From positions 62,001 through 126,000 of the forward strand of contig NZ_JAKKFI010000098.1 in NCBI RefSeq assembly GCF_022230955.1: a stretch of DNA of 64,000 nucleotides. The letters run 5' to 3'. The stretch is from Micromonospora cabrerizensis (lineage in GTDB: Bacteria > Actinomycetota > Actinomycetes > Mycobacteriales > Micromonosporaceae). The translations under genes were made by a program, and so were the position numbers. Shown here one piece after another: positions 53,674-62,465 of the stretch; position 1 is the first letter of the stretch; every line of letters starts with the position of its first letter. A model generated the notes under the pieces. That model was not told where the DNA came from and ran no database searches. It was given only the letters and a program-made list of their open reading frames with translations.

Positions 53674-54930
53674 TCAGGTGGCGGCCAGGATCACCGCTTC
53701 GCCGGTGTAGTAGTAGCGCCGGTCGTCACCGTCCGGGTCGACCGGCTTGCGGAGTCGTTCGACCGCGACGTAACCGTCCGCCACCGCCACCGCCCCGGGA
53801 GCCCAGCCGGTCCCGTCCGAGCCGACGTTGAGCAGGAAGCGGGACAACTGCGTACCCGTCGCCGGATCCAGCGTCACCAGGTCGTTCGTCTCGGTCAGCA
53901 GGTGCACCCGGCCAGGCTGCCCGGCCAGCAGCCGGGCCACACCCAGGCCCTCGGCGCGCCACAGCTCGGTGCCGGTGGCCGCCGACCGGCCCACCGCGAC
54001 CCCGTCGAGCACGACAACGGCCTGCTCACCGACCAGCACCGCGCCGGCCGGATCCAGCGCCGGGGCGGCGACCGGCCCGGCGGCACCCAGCAACCAACCC
54101 CGGCCACCCTCGTCGCCCGGACCGGAGGTCCGCAGGGCCAGGCAGTCCGACTGGCCGGTACGACAGCCGAGCGGGGTCACCACCAACTCGTCCGGGCCAC
54201 CCGGCGGTCGCCAACGCTCGCGTACCACGCCGGTCGCGGCGTCCCGGAACTCGACCGTGGCCGGCCCGGCGCAGGTGTCCAGGCCGATCAGCTGCCCGGA
54301 GGCGGTGGTGCCGATGTCGCTACGGCAACTGCCCGGCAGGTCGACCCGCCACAGCTCCCGACCGTCGCTCAACTCGACTGCGCGCGCCTGGGCGTCCCCG
54401 CTGACCAGCAGCACCGTGCGACCGCCCGGGAGGTCGGCGAGCCGGAGCCCGCGCGGGTCCCACACGGTGGCCGCCCAGGTCCGTCGTACCACCGCCGTGC
54501 TGGCGGCCGGCTTCGGACCGTCGGTCTTCCAGAGCACCCCGCCGGTCCGGGCGTCGAGGGCGACGAGCTGACCGTCGGACCAGCGGCTCACCACCGTGCT
54601 GCCGCCGGCGACGATCGCGGTCAGCTCGGCGGGCCAACGCCGGTACGACCAGTACGGGCTGGTCCGGTACCGCCCGTCGACCGGCCGGTCGGCGTAGACC
54701 TGACGGTGTGCGGCGTACACCCGCAGTCTCCCGTCCACGATCAACGGGGCGACCGGCAGCCGACCGATCACTCCGGCAGCCGGTCGGGCCGGGGCCGGGT
54801 AGTCACCCCGCGCCAGCGTGCTCACCTCAGCCGGAGCGAGCACCCGGTGGACGATGACCGCGACAGCTGCGATCGCGAACAGCGCCGCGACCACCATCAC
54901 GAGCCGTCGCCGACCCCTCGGGAACCCCAT
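53674..54930 (-). CDS. Membrane-anchored PQQ-type beta-propeller protein
   Basis: 418 residues with one N-terminal helix (about 10-30) and repeated propeller blades (DARTGGVLWKTDG, LSDGRELWRVDLP, AATGTELWRAEGL, DPATGTQLSRF). Like the protein at 45133-46569 it lacks obvious enzyme residues. Extracytoplasmic binding or scaffold function is likely. ATG start with GGAGG-like site upstream. Confidence 0.72.
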   Translation of the reverse strand: MGFPRGRRRLVMVVAALFAIAAVAVIVHRVLAPAEVSTLARGDYPAPARPAAGVIGRLPVAPLIVDGRLRVYAAHRQVYADRPVDGRYRTSPYWSYRRWPAELTAIVAGGSTVVSRWSDGQLVALDARTGGVLWKTDGPKPAASTAVVRRTWAATVWDPRGLRLADLPGGRTVLLVSGDAQARAVELSDGRELWRVDLPGSCRSDIGTTASGQLIGLDTCAGPATVEFRDAATGVVRERWRPPGGPDELVVTPLGCRTGQSDCLALRTSGPGDEGGRGWLLGAAGPVAAPALDPAGAVLVGEQAVVVLDGVAVGRSAATGTELWRAEGLGVARLLAGQPGRVHLLTETNDLVTLDPATGTQLSRFLLNVGSDGTGWAPGAVAVADGYVAVERLRKPVDPDGDDRRYYYTGEAVILAAT

Positions 54931-55031
54931 GCCGCACCTCCGACCGGCACCCTACCCAGCGGAACCGGCCGCACCCCGCTCAGGTCACGGCGGCGACGGT
55001 CGCGCGGGGGCGGATCGTGAGCGGCCGGCGC

Positions 55032-55514
55032 TCAGGCGGCTTCGACCGAGCCGAGGACGCCGGCCGCGACGGTCAGGTCGGCGAGATCACGCCGGAGCGC
55101 CACCTCCACCGCCCGCGCGGCGAGGCCGCCGAGCAGCAGCGCCACCACGCGACCGTACGGGTCGGTCGGCGCCGCCTCCTGGGCGACGGTGATCGCCGTG
55201 CAACCCCGGCGGCGACGTCGGACCGGGCGCAGGCTCCAGGTGATGCGGTAATCCACGCCGGCACCGGAGGAACAGAGCACCAGCCGGGTGGGAGCGACTG
55301 CCTCCACCACCAGGAACTCCTCGCTGAGCGTGCCGCCGCCCGGCTGGGCGCGCTCCTCACGCCAGGCGGTGCCCGGGCCGAACGGCCCCGGGGTGAGCAC
55401 CTCGATCGGGCCGGCCGCGGTCAGCCGGGCCGCACGGCCGGGCAGGTCGGTCAGCAGACGCCAGACATCGACAGCGTGCGCCTCGATGAACCCGGTAACC
55501 GCCACCGTCGACAT
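55032..55514 (-). CDS. SRPBCC (START-like) family protein
   Basis: 160 residues. EAHAVDVWRLLTDLPGRAARL is the usual opening of polyketide-cyclase/START-like SRPBCC proteins, followed by the beta strands around TRLVLCSSGAGVDYRITWSL and a long C-terminal helix. It would bind a small hydrophobic ligand. GGAGGG 5 nt before ATG 55514 fixes the start. Confidence 0.8.
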   Translation of the reverse strand: MSTVAVTGFIEAHAVDVWRLLTDLPGRAARLTAAGPIEVLTPGPFGPGTAWREERAQPGGGTLSEEFLVVEAVAPTRLVLCSSGAGVDYRITWSLRPVRRRRRGCTAITVAQEAAPTDPYGRVVALLLGGLAARAVEVALRRDLADLTVAAGVLGSVEAA

Positions 55515-55657
55515 GCCACCCTCCCGTGTCCCCGACGGTACGCGGAGTGAGGGCCGGACGGGGCCCCCGGGACGGAATTTCCACCGCCCGGAGGCCACGC
55601 TGTCCGATTGGACCGTTGCTCGACACCGGACGTCGTCGACCGGTGCCGGTGCTCCGG

Positions 55658-55867
55658 TCAGTGTTCGAAGCGACCCGCCCGGATCGCGCCGATGAAGGCT
55701 GTCCACCCCGGCGGGCTGACCGCGAGTGTGGGGCCGGCCTGGTCCTTGGAGTCGCGAACCGCGACAAGGCCGTGGACGTCGACCAGGTTGTCCGCGACCT
55801 CCACGCAGAGCCCCTGGTCGTTCGAACGGCTGCTGGTACGCCAGACCGCGCCCGTAAGATCGTGCAT
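55658..55867 (-). CDS. Orphan DUF397 protein
   Basis: 69 residues with the DUF397 pattern (VWRTSSRSNDQGLCVEVADN, LVAVRDSKDQAGPTLAV, WTAFIGAIRAGRF). GGAGG 8 nt before ATG 55867. No Scr1-type regulator is adjacent, unlike the copy at 36887. Confidence 0.85.
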   Translation of the reverse strand: MHDLTGAVWRTSSRSNDQGLCVEVADNLVDVHGLVAVRDSKDQAGPTLAVSPPGWTAFIGAIRAGRFEH

Positions 55868-55978
55868 CGTCATTACCTCCGTGTGCAGTGGACGCCCCAC
55901 CGCTGACAGCCGGGCGGAGCCCGGCCCAGATCGCGCGGCGAGGCAACGGGATCCGGACGATCAACGGATCAACCGGGG

Positions 55979-56009
55979 CCGGTTATCGCACGGGCTGTGC
56001 GATAACCGG
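55979..56009. promoter_or_regulatory. Perfect palindrome downstream of fahA
   Basis: 13-bp arms ccggttatcgcac and its reverse complement with a 5-nt loop, 33 bp past the fahA stop and 112 bp upstream of the DUF397 start. It may be the fahA terminator; the AT-rich ttatcgcac half-site would also suit an operator. Confidence 0.6.
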
Positions 56010-56041
56010 TCCCGTGCACGAGACGGATGGAATGCGACCGC

Positions 56042-57238
56042 TCAGTTGGCCGGACGAATGGTGCCGCTGACCTCGCCCAGGGCGATGGTGGTGCCGTCCG
56101 GCCCGGGCGCGGTGGCGGTGATGGTCACCGTGTCGCCGTCGGCGAGGAAGGTACGGCTCTCGTCGCCCACCGTGACCGGCTCCGCCCCGCCCCAGGTCAG
56201 CTCCAGAAACGAGCCGACCTGCGATCGGTCCGGGCCGGAGACGGTGCCGGAGGCGTACAGGTCGCCGGTGCGCAGTGACGCGCCGTTGACGGTGAGGTGC
56301 GCCAGCTGCTGCGCCGGCGTCCAGTACATGGTGGCGAACGGCGGCTCGCTGACCCGCTCGCCGTTCCACTCGACCGCCAGTCGGAGGTCCAGGCCCAGGT
56401 GCGGCACGTCACGCAGGTAGTCGACCACCGGCGGGTCCTGGTCGGGAGCGGGCACGAACGCGTCGCCGAGCGCCTCCAGCGGCGTCACCCAGGCCGAGAC
56501 CGAGGTCGCGAACGACTTGCCGAGGAACGGTCCGAGTGGCTGGTACTCCCAGGCCTGGATGTCCCGGGCCGACCAGTCGTTGACCAGCACCACCCCGAAG
56601 ACGTGGTCGGCGAAGTCGTCGACCGACACCCGACGACCCAGCGGGCTGGGCACGCCCACCACGAAGCCGACCTCGGCCTCGATGTCGAGGCGTACGGACG
56701 GGCCCGTGACCGGGCCCTCGGCGGAGGCGCGCTGCCCGGTCGGTCGGATCACCGGCGTGCCGGAGACGACCACCGTGCCGGCCCGCCCGTGGTAGCCGAT
56801 CGGCAGGTGCTTCCAGTTCGGCAGCAGCGGCGGCTGGCCGGGGCGGAAGATCTGCCCGACGTTCGACGCGTGGTGCTCCGACGAGTAGAAGTCGACGTAG
56901 TCGGCCACCTCGATCGGGAGCAGCATCTCCACGTCGTCGAGGGGCACCAGCAGCGGCTCCACCGCGGGCCGGTGCGCCGGGTCGGTCAGCAGTTCGGTGA
57001 TCCGCTGCCGCACCGCGGTCCACTGCGGACGGCCCAGCGCCATGAAGTCGTTGAGGGTGGGCCGGCACAGCGCACCGGCGGCCAGCACCAGGTCGGCTGC
57101 CTCCGCCGCAGCCAGGTCGAACACCCAGGACCCGATCCGTACGCCGATCCGCGGCTGACCCCCGTCGGTCCGGAACACCCCGTACGGCAGGTTCGCCACC
57201 CCGTACGGCGATCCGTCAGCGCCGGTCACCCAGGTCAT
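56042..57238 (-). CDS. fahA: Fumarylacetoacetase
   Basis: 398 residues, full length. Metal and catalytic residues lie in DFYSSEHHASNVG, LDIEAEVGFVVG and VLVNDWSARDIQAWE, as in mammalian FAH. It splits fumarylacetoacetate to fumarate and acetoacetate, the last step of homogentisate breakdown. ATG 57238 overlaps the stop of the upstream unknown gene by 4 bp, so both are translated together. Confidence 0.95.
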   Translation of the reverse strand: MTWVTGADGSPYGVANLPYGVFRTDGGQPRIGVRIGSWVFDLAAAEAADLVLAAGALCRPTLNDFMALGRPQWTAVRQRITELLTDPAHRPAVEPLLVPLDDVEMLLPIEVADYVDFYSSEHHASNVGQIFRPGQPPLLPNWKHLPIGYHGRAGTVVVSGTPVIRPTGQRASAEGPVTGPSVRLDIEAEVGFVVGVPSPLGRRVSVDDFADHVFGVVLVNDWSARDIQAWEYQPLGPFLGKSFATSVSAWVTPLEALGDAFVPAPDQDPPVVDYLRDVPHLGLDLRLAVEWNGERVSEPPFATMYWTPAQQLAHLTVNGASLRTGDLYASGTVSGPDRSQVGSFLELTWGGAEPVTVGDESRTFLADGDTVTITATAPGPDGTTIALGEVSGTIRPAN

Positions 57239-58104
57239 GCGTCGTAGCCCCCGTTCACCAGCCCAAGCCGGATCAGATCGGTCAGTGGTTCCAGGATGCT
57301 GCACGAGCCGAAACCCACCCACAGCGGGCGCGGCACGTCCAGTCGTGTCGTCGCCCGCTCCACCAGTGGGCGCGGGTCGACCATGGTCAGCAACTCGGCG
57401 ACCGTCCCCACACTGTCGCCGTCGGCGGCGGCCAGGGTGGCGGCCAGCACGTTGGCGTACCCGTGGTGGGTGAACCCGGTCTCCGGGTCCAGGTGCCGGA
57501 CCGCCTGGTGCAGCCCGGCGGTGAGCTTGAACGGCAGGCCCCGGTCGCGGCAGGCGCAGATCACGGCGGCCAGCTCGGCGGGCGTGGGGAAGAGTTCGGC
57601 GGCCAGGCCACCGGTGCGGAACTTGGCCGCGACAGGCACCCCGTCGTCGCGGGCCGCGGCCAGCGCGTCCAGCGCGCCCATCAGCCCGAAGGTCAGCGGC
57701 AGCTCGGCGTAGACGGCCTCGACGCCCGGCAGCGCACCGGTCAGCCGCAGCAGCTCGGTGATGCCGGGCAGCGGGTCCTCGCCGCGCTTGGCGACCGCGA
57801 CCTCGATCTGGCGCGCGGTGACGCCGTCCGGGGCGAGAGACGACAGCGTGGACGGCAGGTTCCCGATCCCGGTGTCGCCGATCACGCCGACCACCAGGCC
57901 CTCGCCGGGGTCGACGAAGCCACCCAGCTCACCGGCCGCCACGGTCGAGGCGGGGATGAGCAGCGGGCCGACCAGGTCGGCGTACCAGGCGATGCGGTGC
58001 CGGCGGTGGGCGGTCAGCGCGTCGGGCAGCGTGGCGCTGCCCGGGGGGAAGACGGCGGCGTCGTCCACCAGGCCGTCGAGGAGTGCGGGCACCTGCGTTG
58101 ACAC
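57235..58104 (-). CDS. Unknown protein in the homogentisate operon
   Basis: 289 residues, soluble, with alternating strands and helices suggesting an alpha/beta (possibly TIM) barrel: VFPPGSATLPDALTAHR start, VVGVIGDTGIGN, AAKFRTGGLAAELFPT, LPFKLTAGLHQAV and GFGSCSILEP. I recognise no family name. GTG 58104 has TACATT 8 nt upstream and reads as leaderless. It is divergent from hmgA across a palindromic operator and overlaps fahA. Since no glutathione-type maleylacetoacetate isomerase is seen, an isomerase role is a testable guess. Confidence 0.8.
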   Translation of the reverse strand: MSTQVPALLDGLVDDAAVFPPGSATLPDALTAHRRHRIAWYADLVGPLLIPASTVAAGELGGFVDPGEGLVVGVIGDTGIGNLPSTLSSLAPDGVTARQIEVAVAKRGEDPLPGITELLRLTGALPGVEAVYAELPLTFGLMGALDALAAARDDGVPVAAKFRTGGLAAELFPTPAELAAVICACRDRGLPFKLTAGLHQAVRHLDPETGFTHHGYANVLAATLAAADGDSVGTVAELLTMVDPRPLVERATTRLDVPRPLWVGFGSCSILEPLTDLIRLGLVNGGYDA

Positions 58105-58140
58105 GGAACAAGAATGTACGGGACGCTACGAGGAACGGAC

Positions 58141-58167
58141 AACAGCGTCCGATTATCGGACGCTGTT
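58141..58167. promoter_or_regulatory. Operator palindrome between hmgA and fahA operon
   Basis: Perfect 12-bp arms aacagcgtccga and tcggacgctgtt around tta, midway in the 94-bp divergent promoter. The right edge touches a TTGATC -35-like box for hmgA, and it lies about 23 bp upstream of the TACATT box of the other operon. Strong candidate binding site of a dimeric repressor for both operons. Confidence 0.8.
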
Positions 58168-58198
58168 GATCGGTGAACGGAACATATCGGGAGGCGAG

Positions 58199-59365
58199 AT
58201 GCCGTATTACCGCAGCGTCGGCGACGTGCCGCGCAAGCGCCACACCCAGTTCCGCCAGCCCGACGGCACCCTCTACGCCGAGGAGCTGATGGGCCAGGAG
58301 GGCTTCTCCTCCGACTCGTCCCTGCTCTACCACCGGCACGCGCCCACCGCGATCCTGGCCGCCGACGAGTTCACCCCGCCCGCGTTCACCCGGGCACCGA
58401 ACCTGCCGCTCAAGCCCCGCCACCTGCGCACCCACAAGCTGGACACCGGCGGCTCCGACCCGGTCCTCGGCCGGCAGTACCTGCTGGCGAACGACGACGT
58501 ACGGATCGGCTACGTGCTCGCCGACCGGCCCTCACCGCTGTTCCGCGACGCCACCGGCGACCACTGCCTCTACGTCGAGTCGGGCACCCTGCGGGTCGAG
58601 TCCCCGTTCGGGGTGCTGGACGCGGTCGCCGGCGACTACGTCGTCATCCCCACCTCGACCATCCACCGGCTGGTGCCCACCGGCGACCAGCCCGTCCGCC
58701 TGCTCACCGTCGAGGCGTCCGGGCACATCGGCCCGCCCAAGCGCTACCTCTCCGTCCGCGGCCAGTTCCTGGAGCACTCGCCGTACTGCGAGCGCGACGT
58801 CCGCGGCCCCGACTCCCCGCTGCTCGTCGACGGTGAGGAGGTCGAGGTGCTGGTCCGGCACCGTCGTGGTTGGACCCGCTACGTCTACGCCAACCACCCG
58901 TTCGACGTGGTCGGCTGGGACGGGCACCTCTACCCGTGGGCGTTCTCCATCCACGACTTCGAGCCGATCACCGGGCGCATCCACCAGCCCCCGCCGGTGC
59001 ACCAGACCTTCCAGGGCCCCAACTTCGTCATCTGCTCGTTCGTGCCCCGCAAGGTCGACTACCACCCGGACGCGATCCCGGTGCCGTACAACCACCACAA
59101 CGTCGACTCCGACGAGATGCTGTTCTACACGGGTGGCAACTACGAGGCCCGGCGCGGCTCCGGCATCGAGCAGGGCTCGATCTCCCTGCACCCGTCCGGG
59201 TTCACCCACGGCCCCCAGCCGGGTGCGGCCGAGCGTTCCATCGGTGCGGACTACTTCGACGAGTTGGCCGTCATGGTCGACACCTTCCGTCCCCTGGATC
59301 TCTGCGACGCCGCCAACGACTGCGAGGACGAGGGATACGCCTGGACCTGGGCGCGGCGCGGCTAG
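58199..59365 (+). CDS. hmgA: Homogentisate 1,2-dioxygenase
   Basis: 388 residues, cupin fold. The iron ligands can be placed in NHHNVDSDEMLFYTGG (His and Glu) and in LHPSGFTHGPQPG (His). HPFDVVGWDG and HDFEPITGRIHQPPPVHQT are typical. It opens the ring of homogentisate to maleylacetoacetate. GGGAGG 5 nt before ATG 58199. Its stop overlaps the convergent TPR gene stop by 4 bp (CTAG). Confidence 0.95.
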   Translation: MPYYRSVGDVPRKRHTQFRQPDGTLYAEELMGQEGFSSDSSLLYHRHAPTAILAADEFTPPAFTRAPNLPLKPRHLRTHKLDTGGSDPVLGRQYLLANDDVRIGYVLADRPSPLFRDATGDHCLYVESGTLRVESPFGVLDAVAGDYVVIPTSTIHRLVPTGDQPVRLLTVEASGHIGPPKRYLSVRGQFLEHSPYCERDVRGPDSPLLVDGEEVEVLVRHRRGWTRYVYANHPFDVVGWDGHLYPWAFSIHDFEPITGRIHQPPPVHQTFQGPNFVICSFVPRKVDYHPDAIPVPYNHHNVDSDEMLFYTGGNYEARRGSGIEQGSISLHPSGFTHGPQPGAAERSIGADYFDELAVMVDTFRPLDLCDAANDCEDEGYAWTWARRG

Positions 59366-60390
59366 CGGATGGCGGTGCGGGTGAAGACGGCGAACTCGGC
59401 GATCGCCGTGGCGGCGATGGCCAGCACCAGCGGCCACGGCGAGCCGACCACCGCGTACACCAGCAGCAGCATCGGCGCGGCGGCCACGGCGTAGATCGCC
59501 AGGGCCATCGCCCGGTCCGAGTGCAGCATGGCGGGCAGGACGGTCCGGGCCAGCCCGGGCAACCGGGCGGCGAGCTGCCAGACGACGACCCCACCGGTCA
59601 GCGCGGCGAGGACCGCCAGCATGCGGGAGAACCCGTCGCTCGCCGACGCCGCGACCGCGACAACCACCGCCGCCACCAGCGACCAACCCGCGCCGTAGAG
59701 CACCAGGCGGTGCAGGCCGGACGCGAGGGTGCGCGGCGAGTCGACTCGGCTCGGGGTGACCGCGACCGCGTCCGCCACGTGCGCCAACGCCTCCGACCAG
59801 CGACGCTGCTCCAGACGCATGACACCGACGTCGTGCCCGGCCTCGGCGAGGCGCGGGTCGAGCCGCAACGCCTCCCGGTAGGCCCGCTCGGCCAGGTCGA
59901 ACAGGTCCAGCCGTGCGGCCACCAGGCTGAGCACCAGGTGGGCCTGCGGCTCCTCCGGAGCCAGCTCGACCCCGCGCCAGGCCGCGTTCAGCGCCGGCTG
60001 GCCGTTGCGGGCGCCGGCCAGGATCGCCGCCGCGCTCCGCTGGGCGTACGCGTCGGCCGGGCCGAGGGCGAGGATCCGGTCGGCGGTGGCCGCCGACTCG
60101 GAGTAGCGCTCCAGATCGGCCAACGCCATGCCCCGGGCGACCAGCGGCGGGAGTGCCTCGGGCGCGGCGGCCATGGCCGTGTCCGCAGCGGTGAGGGCCT
60201 CGGCCGGGCGGTCGGCGGCCAGGTGCACCCGGGCCAGCATGGTGAGGGCGTCGACGTCGTCCGGCTGGAGGGCCAGCCCGTAGGTCAGCTCGCCGGCCGC
60301 CTCGTCGTGGCGGCCGAGCTCGGCGAGAAGTTGGGCGCGCTGGACGTAACCGTCGGCGGCGGAGCGGTCGGGGGCAGGGTCGCTGGACAT
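59362..60390 (-). CDS. Tetratricopeptide-repeat membrane protein
   Basis: 342 residues. The N-terminal about 215 hold TPR-like helices (LLAELGRHDEAAGELTYGLALQPDD, LVLSLVAARLDLFDLAERAYREALRLDPR). The rest has four hydrophobic helices (about 240-340). It may assemble protein complexes at the membrane. It follows ispF by 10 bp and is probably in the carD-ispD-ispF transcript. Confidence 0.8.
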   Translation of the reverse strand: MSSDPAPDRSAADGYVQRAQLLAELGRHDEAAGELTYGLALQPDDVDALTMLARVHLAADRPAEALTAADTAMAAAPEALPPLVARGMALADLERYSESAATADRILALGPADAYAQRSAAAILAGARNGQPALNAAWRGVELAPEEPQAHLVLSLVAARLDLFDLAERAYREALRLDPRLAEAGHDVGVMRLEQRRWSEALAHVADAVAVTPSRVDSPRTLASGLHRLVLYGAGWSLVAAVVVAVAASASDGFSRMLAVLAALTGGVVVWQLAARLPGLARTVLPAMLHSDRAMALAIYAVAAAPMLLLVYAVVGSPWPLVLAIAATAIAEFAVFTRTAIR

Positions 60391-60400
60391 CGCGGCGAGC

Positions 60401-60883
60401 TTAGGCGGCCGGCGCGTCGTACACCAGGGCCACCGCGATGCCGGTGAGCCCTTCCTCGCGGCCGGTGAAACCGAGCCCGTCGGTGGTCGCGGCGGACAGC
60501 GTGACCGGGGCGCCCACGGCGGAGGAGAGCACTTCCTGCGCCTCCGCACGACGCTTGCCGATCTTGGGGCGGTTGCCGATGACCTGCACGGACACGTTGC
60601 CGATCTCCAGGCCGGCGGCCCGCACCCGGCGGGCCGTCTCGGTCAGCAGCGCCACACCGGACGCGCCGGCCCACTGCGGCTCACCGACCCCGAAGACGGC
60701 GCCGAGATCACCGAGGCCGGCGGCGGACAGCAGCGCGTTGCAGGCGGAGTGGGCGACCACGTCGGCGTCCGAGTGCCCGGCCAGACCGTCCTGGTCGGGC
60801 CAGAGCAGCCCGGCCACCCAGCAGGGCCGGCCCGGCTCGAACGCGTGCACGTCGGTGCCGATGGCCACCCGGGGAACGATCAT
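60401..60883 (-). CDS. ispF: 2-C-methyl-D-erythritol 2,4-cyclodiphosphate synthase
   Basis: 160 residues, normal for IspF. The zinc-binding GTDVHAFEPG and GHSDADVVAHSACNALL motifs and TTDGLGFTGREEGLTGIAV are intact. It makes the cyclodiphosphate of the non-mevalonate isoprenoid pathway. ATG 60883 begins the conserved RVAIGTDVH segment. 16 bp after ispD. Confidence 0.96.
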   Translation of the reverse strand: MIVPRVAIGTDVHAFEPGRPCWVAGLLWPDQDGLAGHSDADVVAHSACNALLSAAGLGDLGAVFGVGEPQWAGASGVALLTETARRVRAAGLEIGNVSVQVIGNRPKIGKRRAEAQEVLSSAVGAPVTLSAATTDGLGFTGREEGLTGIAVALVYDAPAA

Positions 60884-60899
60884 GATCAGAGCGTACGCG

Positions 60900-61595
60900 T
60901 CAACCGCCTGCGGCAAGCAGATGCTCCGCCAGAGCCAGGTCGAACGGTCGGGTGATTTTCAGGGCGTACTCCGAGCCCGGCACACAGCTCACCGGCACGC
61001 CCTGCTTCTCGACGAGACCGGCGTCGTCGGTGAGAGAGTCGCCAGCTGCGGCGTGCGCGGCGCTGAGCACCGCCCGGCGGAAACCCTGCGGGGTCTGCAC
61101 CGCACGCAGGGCGGAACGGTCGACGGTGCCGAGCACCACCTCGCCGGCGCCGACCTCCTTGATCGTGTCGACGACCGGCAGGACCGGGATCACCGCGTCA
61201 CGCCCGCCACGGACCGCCGCGGCGACGGATTCGACCAGCTCGGGCGGCGTGAGCGCGCGGGCGGCGTCGTGCACCAGGATGATCGTCGGGCCGGCGGGCA
61301 CCGCGGCCAGCGCGGCGGCCACCGACGCCTGTCGCTCCGCGCCGCCGGCCACCACGATCACCGGCGCGACCGGTGCCAGCAGCTCACGGACGGCCGCCAC
61401 CTCGGCGACCGGCGCGGCCACCACGATGGTGTGCACCGACGGTGCGGCGGCCAGCCGACGCACGGCGTGCACGAGCAGCGGCTCGCCGGCGAGCAGGCGC
61501 AGCGCCTTGGGTCGGCCGGGGCCGAGACGTACGCCGGCACCCGCCGCAGGCACGAGGACCGCGACGTCACCGCGCGGATTGAGCTGCGCGGTCAC
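60900..61595 (-). CDS. ispD: 2-C-methyl-D-erythritol 4-phosphate cytidylyltransferase
   Basis: 231 residues. The nucleotide loop VLVPAAGAGVRLGPGRPKAL, GGAERQASVAAAL, VHDAARAL and QTPQGFRRAVL are the IspD motifs. It couples CTP to methylerythritol phosphate one step after IspC. GTG start. 56 bp after carD. Confidence 0.95.
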   Translation of the reverse strand: MTAQLNPRGDVAVLVPAAGAGVRLGPGRPKALRLLAGEPLLVHAVRRLAAAPSVHTIVVAAPVAEVAAVRELLAPVAPVIVVAGGAERQASVAAALAAVPAGPTIILVHDAARALTPPELVESVAAAVRGGRDAVIPVLPVVDTIKEVGAGEVVLGTVDRSALRAVQTPQGFRRAVLSAAHAAAGDSLTDDAGLVEKQGVPVSCVPGSEYALKITRPFDLALAEHLLAAGG

Positions 61596-61651
61596 GTCAC
61601 GGTCCTCGGTGGTTTCTTCGCTACGAAGTGGGTACGACGATGCTGTGCGGA

Positions 61652-62137
61652 CTAGGCCTCGGTGAGGACCTTGTCGAGCAGCGTCTCCGCCTCGTCCTTG
61701 GTGCTCTTCTCAGCCAGCGCGACCTCACCGACGAGAATGTCGCGGGCCTTGGCCAGCATCCGCTTCTCGCCCGCGGAGAGGCCCCGCTCCCGCTCCCGGC
61801 GCCACAGGTCGCGAACGACCTCGGCGACCTTCAGCGGGTTGCCGGAGGCCAGCTTTTCCAGGTTGGCCTTGTAACGCCGCGACCAGTTGGTCGGCTCCTC
61901 GGTGTGCGGAGCCCGGAGAACGTCGAAGACCTTACCGAGGCCTTCTTCGCCAACCACCTCGCGCACGCCCACGATCTCGGCATTCTCGGCGGGCACCCGG
62001 ACCGTCAGGTCACCCTGCGCGACCCTCAGGACGAGGTATTTCTTAGGCTCGCCCTTGATGATCCGAGTCTCGATTGCCTCGATGAGTGCGGCCCCGTGGT
62101 GGGGGTAAACAACGGTCTCGCCGACACTGAAAACCAT
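61652..62137 (-). CDS. carD: CarD-type RNA polymerase-binding regulator
   Basis: 161 residues. An N-terminal Tudor-like RNA-polymerase-interacting domain (FSVGETVVYPHHGAALIEAIE) and a C-terminal helical DNA-binding domain with the conserved Trp (TNWSRRYKANLEKLASGNPLKVAEVVRDL). It stabilises open promoter complexes and is essential in mycobacteria. AAAGGGG before the ATG is a good ribosome site; TACCCT near 62170 could be the -10 box. Confidence 0.95.
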   Translation of the reverse strand: MVFSVGETVVYPHHGAALIEAIETRIIKGEPKKYLVLRVAQGDLTVRVPAENAEIVGVREVVGEEGLGKVFDVLRAPHTEEPTNWSRRYKANLEKLASGNPLKVAEVVRDLWRRERERGLSAGEKRMLAKARDILVGEVALAEKSTKDEAETLLDKVLTEA

Positions 62138-62465
62138 AGGTTCGAAACCCCTTTCGCTGTGTCTAGGGTAACACGGTCAGGCACTGATGTCTCTCCGATG
62201 TCCTGACCATCGGCGCAGCTCAGGGGCCCTGTGAGAGGTCTTGCTTCAGCTTGACAGGCGGTCAAACCAATGGTTCGAACACGCTCCGTAACGAACAAAT
62301 GACTGCCCGGCACGGGTGAACAGAACGTCGAGATCAAGGGCTGGGCGCTCCTCCTATGGTAGCCCGACCAGCGGGACTGCGCCCAGGTGTAGCGCGAGGA
62401 GCCCCTGGTGCGCGACCCTGGAGACCGAGCCGCACTCCGCTCTCGAGACGCTTCCAGGAGGTCCG
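62138..62465. other. Promoter region between carD and a membrane protein gene
   Basis: 328 bp, no gene. It holds the carD promoter near 62165-62170 (TACCCT on the minus strand) and a ttgac/gtcaa dyad at 62249-62262 that may be a promoter or operator for either gene. AGGAGG at 62456 belongs to the + strand gene. Confidence 0.5.

Noticed and set aside
55602..55613. gtccgattggac dyad resembling the core of the hmgA operator
   Set aside because: Only the inner bases match and it is not placed in a shared promoter of the pathway, so chance similarity is likely.
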